From contig OZ245019.1 in NCBI GenBank assembly GCA_965223815.1, forward strand, positions 4,340,001 to 4,404,000: 64,000 nt of DNA, read 5' to 3'. This DNA comes from HKST-UBA178 sp965223815. GTDB lineage: Bacteria > Pseudomonadota > Gammaproteobacteria > Chromatiales > Chromatiaceae. How positions within the stretch are numbered: the stretch's first letter is position 1; each line of letters starts with the position of its first letter. Positions 61,724 through 64,000 of the stretch are shown here, piece by piece. A model generated the notes under the pieces. That model made no database searches, was not told the origin of the DNA, and saw nothing but the letters and a program-made list of their open reading frames with translations. The position numbers were made by a program, and so were the translations under genes.

Positions 61724-62156
61724 TAATTCACCCTTCTCACGGCTGGTTTAGTCACAGGTAATCCGAATTTTCTATCTCTGGTGAAAAATCCCCAGGACGC
61801 CGTATCGCCCATGGTTTCTCCCCTAGCTGTCGGATTTCATGAGGCGGCGGGATACCGTCGGCAGCAGCCCCATGGGGGTGGACTATAACCATTTGGTGAT
61901 ATAAATAATATTAAAAGTTACTGATAGAAATCATAAATGATCGTTTATGGAACGCTTGGTTCGGCGAGCAAACTTTATCTGGTCTAATCGATACTGCTAA
62001 GCATCAATTTCCCCTAATCGATGTTCATGTCCATGCTACTTAATGCTAAACCCCCTGATCAAGATAGAGTAATATTATTAACTGATAATTTGGCTGCGAA
62101 CAACTTAACACCGCTTATTCATCCCCAGGAACGGGCACTGGCTCCGGTGCTACACA
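61724..62156 (-). other. Noncoding region upstream of tkt with an inverted repeat
   Basis: A 433-base region without a convincing gene. An AT-rich block at 61890-61930 on the tkt side is the probable promoter zone, with -10-like TAATAT or TATTAT on the minus strand but no clear -35. Just upstream of it, CATAAA (61932-61937) and TTTATG (61944-61949) form an exact inverted repeat around GATC, a plausible operator. In autotrophs such a site could bind CbbR, but the LysR-type T-N11-A motif is not clearly met. Confidence 0.5.
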
Positions 62157-62711
62157 TTACTGGCGCCACTTGATGGAGCAGCCAATACTTGGAATCTGCT
62201 GGGTCGGGCCCTTACCTGTCGCCGCAACCTGCTTCATCGCTTCGAACAGATCACGACGCACGCCCAAAGGCGCAGCCTCCTTACGGCTTGCATCCAACCT
62301 TCCCCGATATTGAAGCTTCAATTCCCGGTTGTAGCCGAAAAAATCGGGTGTGCAGACCGCACCATAGGCTCGGGCCACATCCTGGCTCTCATCATATAAA
62401 TAAGGAAAGGAAAAATTTGATGCCTCGGCAACCAGGCCCATATTCTCGAAGGAGTCCTCCGGATAATCATCCGGGTCATTGGACATAATCGCCACGCTGT
62501 TTATACCGAGATCACGAAGCTCTGCGGTATCGCGGACTATTCTATCGCGCACCGCCTTCACATAGGGACAATGATTGCAGATAAACATTACCAGCAAGCC
62601 GTTCTCTCCACGACACTGCTCCAGAGTCCAAGTGCGGCCATCAACACCAGGCAACTCGAAATCGATAGCAGCCAGGCCAAAATCACATATAGGGGTTTCA
62701 AGTGAGACCAT
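62157..62711 (-). CDS. AhpC/TSA-family thioredoxin-like protein
   Basis: A 184 aa redoxin-type protein. The active-site-like motif is FICNHCPYVKA, with Cys45 and Cys48 as CxxC (CNHC). Flanking strands FELPGVDGRTWTLEQ and GINSVAIMSNDPDDYPEDSF and the cis-Pro region VCTPDFFGYN fit the thioredoxin fold of the subgroup with a CPYV motif. No signal peptide, so cytoplasmic. GGAGG lies upstream, a little far from the ATG. Specific substrate unknown. Confidence 0.88.
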   Translation of the reverse strand: MVSLETPICDFGLAAIDFELPGVDGRTWTLEQCRGENGLLVMFICNHCPYVKAVRDRIVRDTAELRDLGINSVAIMSNDPDDYPEDSFENMGLVAEASNFSFPYLYDESQDVARAYGAVCTPDFFGYNRELKLQYRGRLDASRKEAAPLGVRRDLFEAMKQVAATGKGPTQQIPSIGCSIKWRQ

Positions 62712-62843
62712 TCTTCAACCAATCCTCCAGGTTCTCGACCCTGTTTTGGGCATCATTCAACTAGATCCATAGTATCTTACTGAATTAACTTCTCCAGGTC
62801 TGTGCGCTGGCGCAGGCCAGGGTGAATATAATGGTGGGATTAG

Positions 62844-62873
62844 TTGACAGAATCATGGCAACTTGATTAATAT
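62844..62873 (+). promoter_or_regulatory. Candidate promoter P1 of metK
   Basis: -35 TTGACA (62844-62849) and TAATAT (62868-62873) with an 18-base spacer. Transcription would start about 180 bases before metK. Confidence 0.5.
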
Positions 62874-62897
62874 TTTTTCCGCCAAGTCATTGGCATT

Positions 62898-62905
62898 GCT
62901 AGAAT
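62898..62905 (+). promoter_or_regulatory. Candidate extended -10 promoter P2 of metK
   Basis: TGCTAGAAT spans 62898-62905 (extended TG at 62897-62898, hexamer TAGAAT at 62900-62905). There is no good -35, as expected of an extended -10 promoter. It would start a transcript near 62912 that runs into the structured leader. Confidence 0.5.
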
Positions 62906-62911
62906 GCGCCG

Positions 62912-63058
62912 ATTTGAGTTCAGATTGCGGGCGCTTTACAAATGCGGCTAAAGCGTTGGATTAGCTGAATCTCCCAAACCCGCCTGAGCTCTTACCAGCG
63001 CGGGTTTTTGTTTTTCCGGCTACCGATCAAACCAAATTGAGAGAGCCAATATACTGAC
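62912..63058 (+). promoter_or_regulatory. Structured leader of metK
   Basis: A leader of about 147 bases. CGCTTT (62932-62937) pairs with AAAGCG (62950-62955). An 8-codon reading frame starts at 62942 (MRLKRWIS), followed at once by the terminator hairpin at 62976. It matches no SAM riboswitch class I could recognise (SAM-I to SAM-VI, SAH). The terminator before the gene suggests attenuation or a separate small RNA. Confidence 0.45.
62976..63015 (+). terminator. Intrinsic terminator within the metK leader
   Basis: AAACCCGC (62976-62983) and GCGGGTTT (63000-63007) form a perfect 8-bp stem, extended inward by CTG/CAG, followed by a T-rich tract (TTTTTGTTTTT, 63005-63015). It lies 44 bases before the metK ATG. 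No plus-strand gene is upstream. Confidence 0.8.
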
Positions 63059-64000
63059 ATGAGCGATTATTTATTCACCTCCGAATCAGTTTCCGAGGGC
63101 CACCCAGACAAGGTCGCCGACCAGATTTCAGATGCTGTTGTTGACGCCCTTATTGCCGACGACCCGAACTCGCGAGTCGCCTGCGAAACCATGGTTAAAA
63201 CAGGCATGGTAATTCTTGCCGGGGAGATATCCACCAACTCCTGGGTGGACACCGAGGCTCTGGTGCGGGAAGTAGTGGATGATATTGGCTACAACCACTG
63301 TGATACGGGTTTCGATGCCGAAACTTGCGCTGTCATCTCCGCAATCGGTAAGCAGTCGACAGATATCGCAATGGGTGTAGATGAAAGCGGAGATCACGAA
63401 CAGGGAGCGGGCGACCAGGGGCTCATGTTCGGCTATGCTTGCAACGATACTGACGTACTGATGCCAGCCCCAATCACCTATGCCCATCGCTTGGTAAAGC
63501 GGCAATCGGAGGTTAGAAAATCGGGTACGCTGACCTGGTTGCGTCCTGATGCCAAGAGTCAGTTAACTTTTCGCTATTCAGACGGCAAGCCCGTCGGCAT
63601 AGATGCCGTGGTGTTGTCTACCCAGCATAACCCGGATATTTCAACCAAAGCGCTTCATGAAGCAGTGATGGACGAGATTATCAAGCCGGTGCTCCCCGCG
63701 GCTTGGCTGGACACATGCCCTCAGGAGAAAATCCACATCAATCCAACCGGTAGATTTGTTATCGGCGGCCCTGTGGGAGACTGCGGTTTGACCGGGCGTA
63801 AGATCATCGTCGACACCTACGGCGGCATTGCCCGGCATGGTGGAGGGGCCTTTTCCGGGAAAGACCCCTCGAAGGTCGACCGTTCGGCGGCCTATGCCTG
63901 TCGATATGTAGCAAAGAACATTGTCGCAGCCGGTCTTGCTGAACGCTGTGAGATTCAGATTTCCTATGCTATCGGCGTTGCCGAGCCGACCTCGATCAGT
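63059..64000 (+). CDS. metK: S-adenosylmethionine synthetase (3' partial)
   Basis: Makes S-adenosylmethionine from methionine and ATP. 314 codons are present, running off the window; the full protein is usually about 384-390 aa. The N-terminal FTSESVSEGHPDKVADQISDAVVD, the GAGDQGLMFGYA loop and GGGAFSGKDPSKVDRSAAY are hallmark motifs. The next gene is outside the window; ahcY is common in that position. Regulation may act through the leader terminator described separately. Confidence 0.98.
   Translation, partial: MSDYLFTSESVSEGHPDKVADQISDAVVDALIADDPNSRVACETMVKTGMVILAGEISTNSWVDTEALVREVVDDIGYNHCDTGFDAETCAVISAIGKQSTDIAMGVDESGDHEQGAGDQGLMFGYACNDTDVLMPAPITYAHRLVKRQSEVRKSGTLTWLRPDAKSQLTFRYSDGKPVGIDAVVLSTQHNPDISTKALHEAVMDEIIKPVLPAAWLDTCPQEKIHINPTGRFVIGGPVGDCGLTGRKIIVDTYGGIARHGGGAFSGKDPSKVDRSAAYACRYVAKNIVAAGLAERCEIQISYAIGVAEPTSIS

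Noticed and set aside
62912..63058. A known SAM riboswitch before metK
   Set aside because: None of the conserved cores of SAM-I, SAM-II, SAM-III or SAH elements could be recognised; only a terminator and simple hairpins are certain.

Overview
The window looks like chromosomal DNA of a gammaproteobacterium, probably a chemolithoautotroph of the Chromatiales / sulfur-oxidiser type. The support is a gammaproteobacterial division and cell wall cluster with DAP-type MurE, ZapD and YacG next to pilBCD, and an fba-pgk-gap-tkt block with the Calvin-cycle type class II aldolase. No RuBisCO or sulfur gene lies in the window, so the lifestyle is inferred. Gene density is high, and most reading frames overlap by 1-29 bases.

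Layout. 1-5414 (+): type IV pilus assembly genes pilB (5' cut by the window edge), pilC and pilD, then coaE, zapD and yacG. 5430-11465 (-): M23 peptidase, secA, argJ and a MutT-ThiE fusion. 11549-11992 (+): dciA-like gene. 12018-30850 (-): a complete dcw cluster, read mraZ-rsmH-ftsL-ftsI-murE-murF-mraY-murD-ftsW-murG-murC-murB-ddl-ftsQ-ftsA-ftsZ-lpxC, from a good sigma-70 promoter with 10-bp spaced GTGG repeats. 31024-31397 (-): rnpB, the RNase P RNA. 31594-33715 (+): argD-argF behind a leader that contains an intrinsic terminator. 33895-41560 (+): MoxR ATPase, DUF58, DUF4381, two VWA proteins, a TPR protein with a Gln/Glu minisatellite, and a BatD-like protein (Bat-like system). 41622-42870 (+): a small HMA-like protein and a metallo-beta-lactamase fold hydrolase. 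42881-44190 (-): three small genes, one histone-like (DUF2934), one unknown, one resembling Xre/MbcA/ParS antitoxins. 44425-46307 (+): purC and srkA. 46345-55727 (-): a lipoprotein gene and an eight-gene operon of unknown function. 55842-61723 (-): tkt-gap-pgk-fba. 62157-62711 (-): a redoxin. 63059-64000 (+): metK (3' cut), behind a structured leader with a strong intrinsic terminator.

The most interesting part is the operon at 46905-55727. It encodes a MotA/TolQ/ExbB-like proton channel subunit and two VWA proteins. Each VWA protein begins with one membrane helix carrying the same Ser-Phe-Leu-Asp...Cys-Gly-Phe-Gly-Ala motif, with an Asp placed as in TolR/ExbD. The operon also encodes an FHA-like/TM/PEGA-repeat/SUMF1-fold protein without any Cys, a single-TM protein with a PEGA-like end, a lipoprotein and two exported proteins. 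I read it as an envelope machine in which VWA domains take the place of the usual ExbD/MotB periplasmic domain. Its function is not known to me.

Other points: several genes appear to start at TTG with good Shine-Dalgarno sequences (mraZ, murG, the SUMF1 protein), and argD and metK both have terminator-containing leaders.
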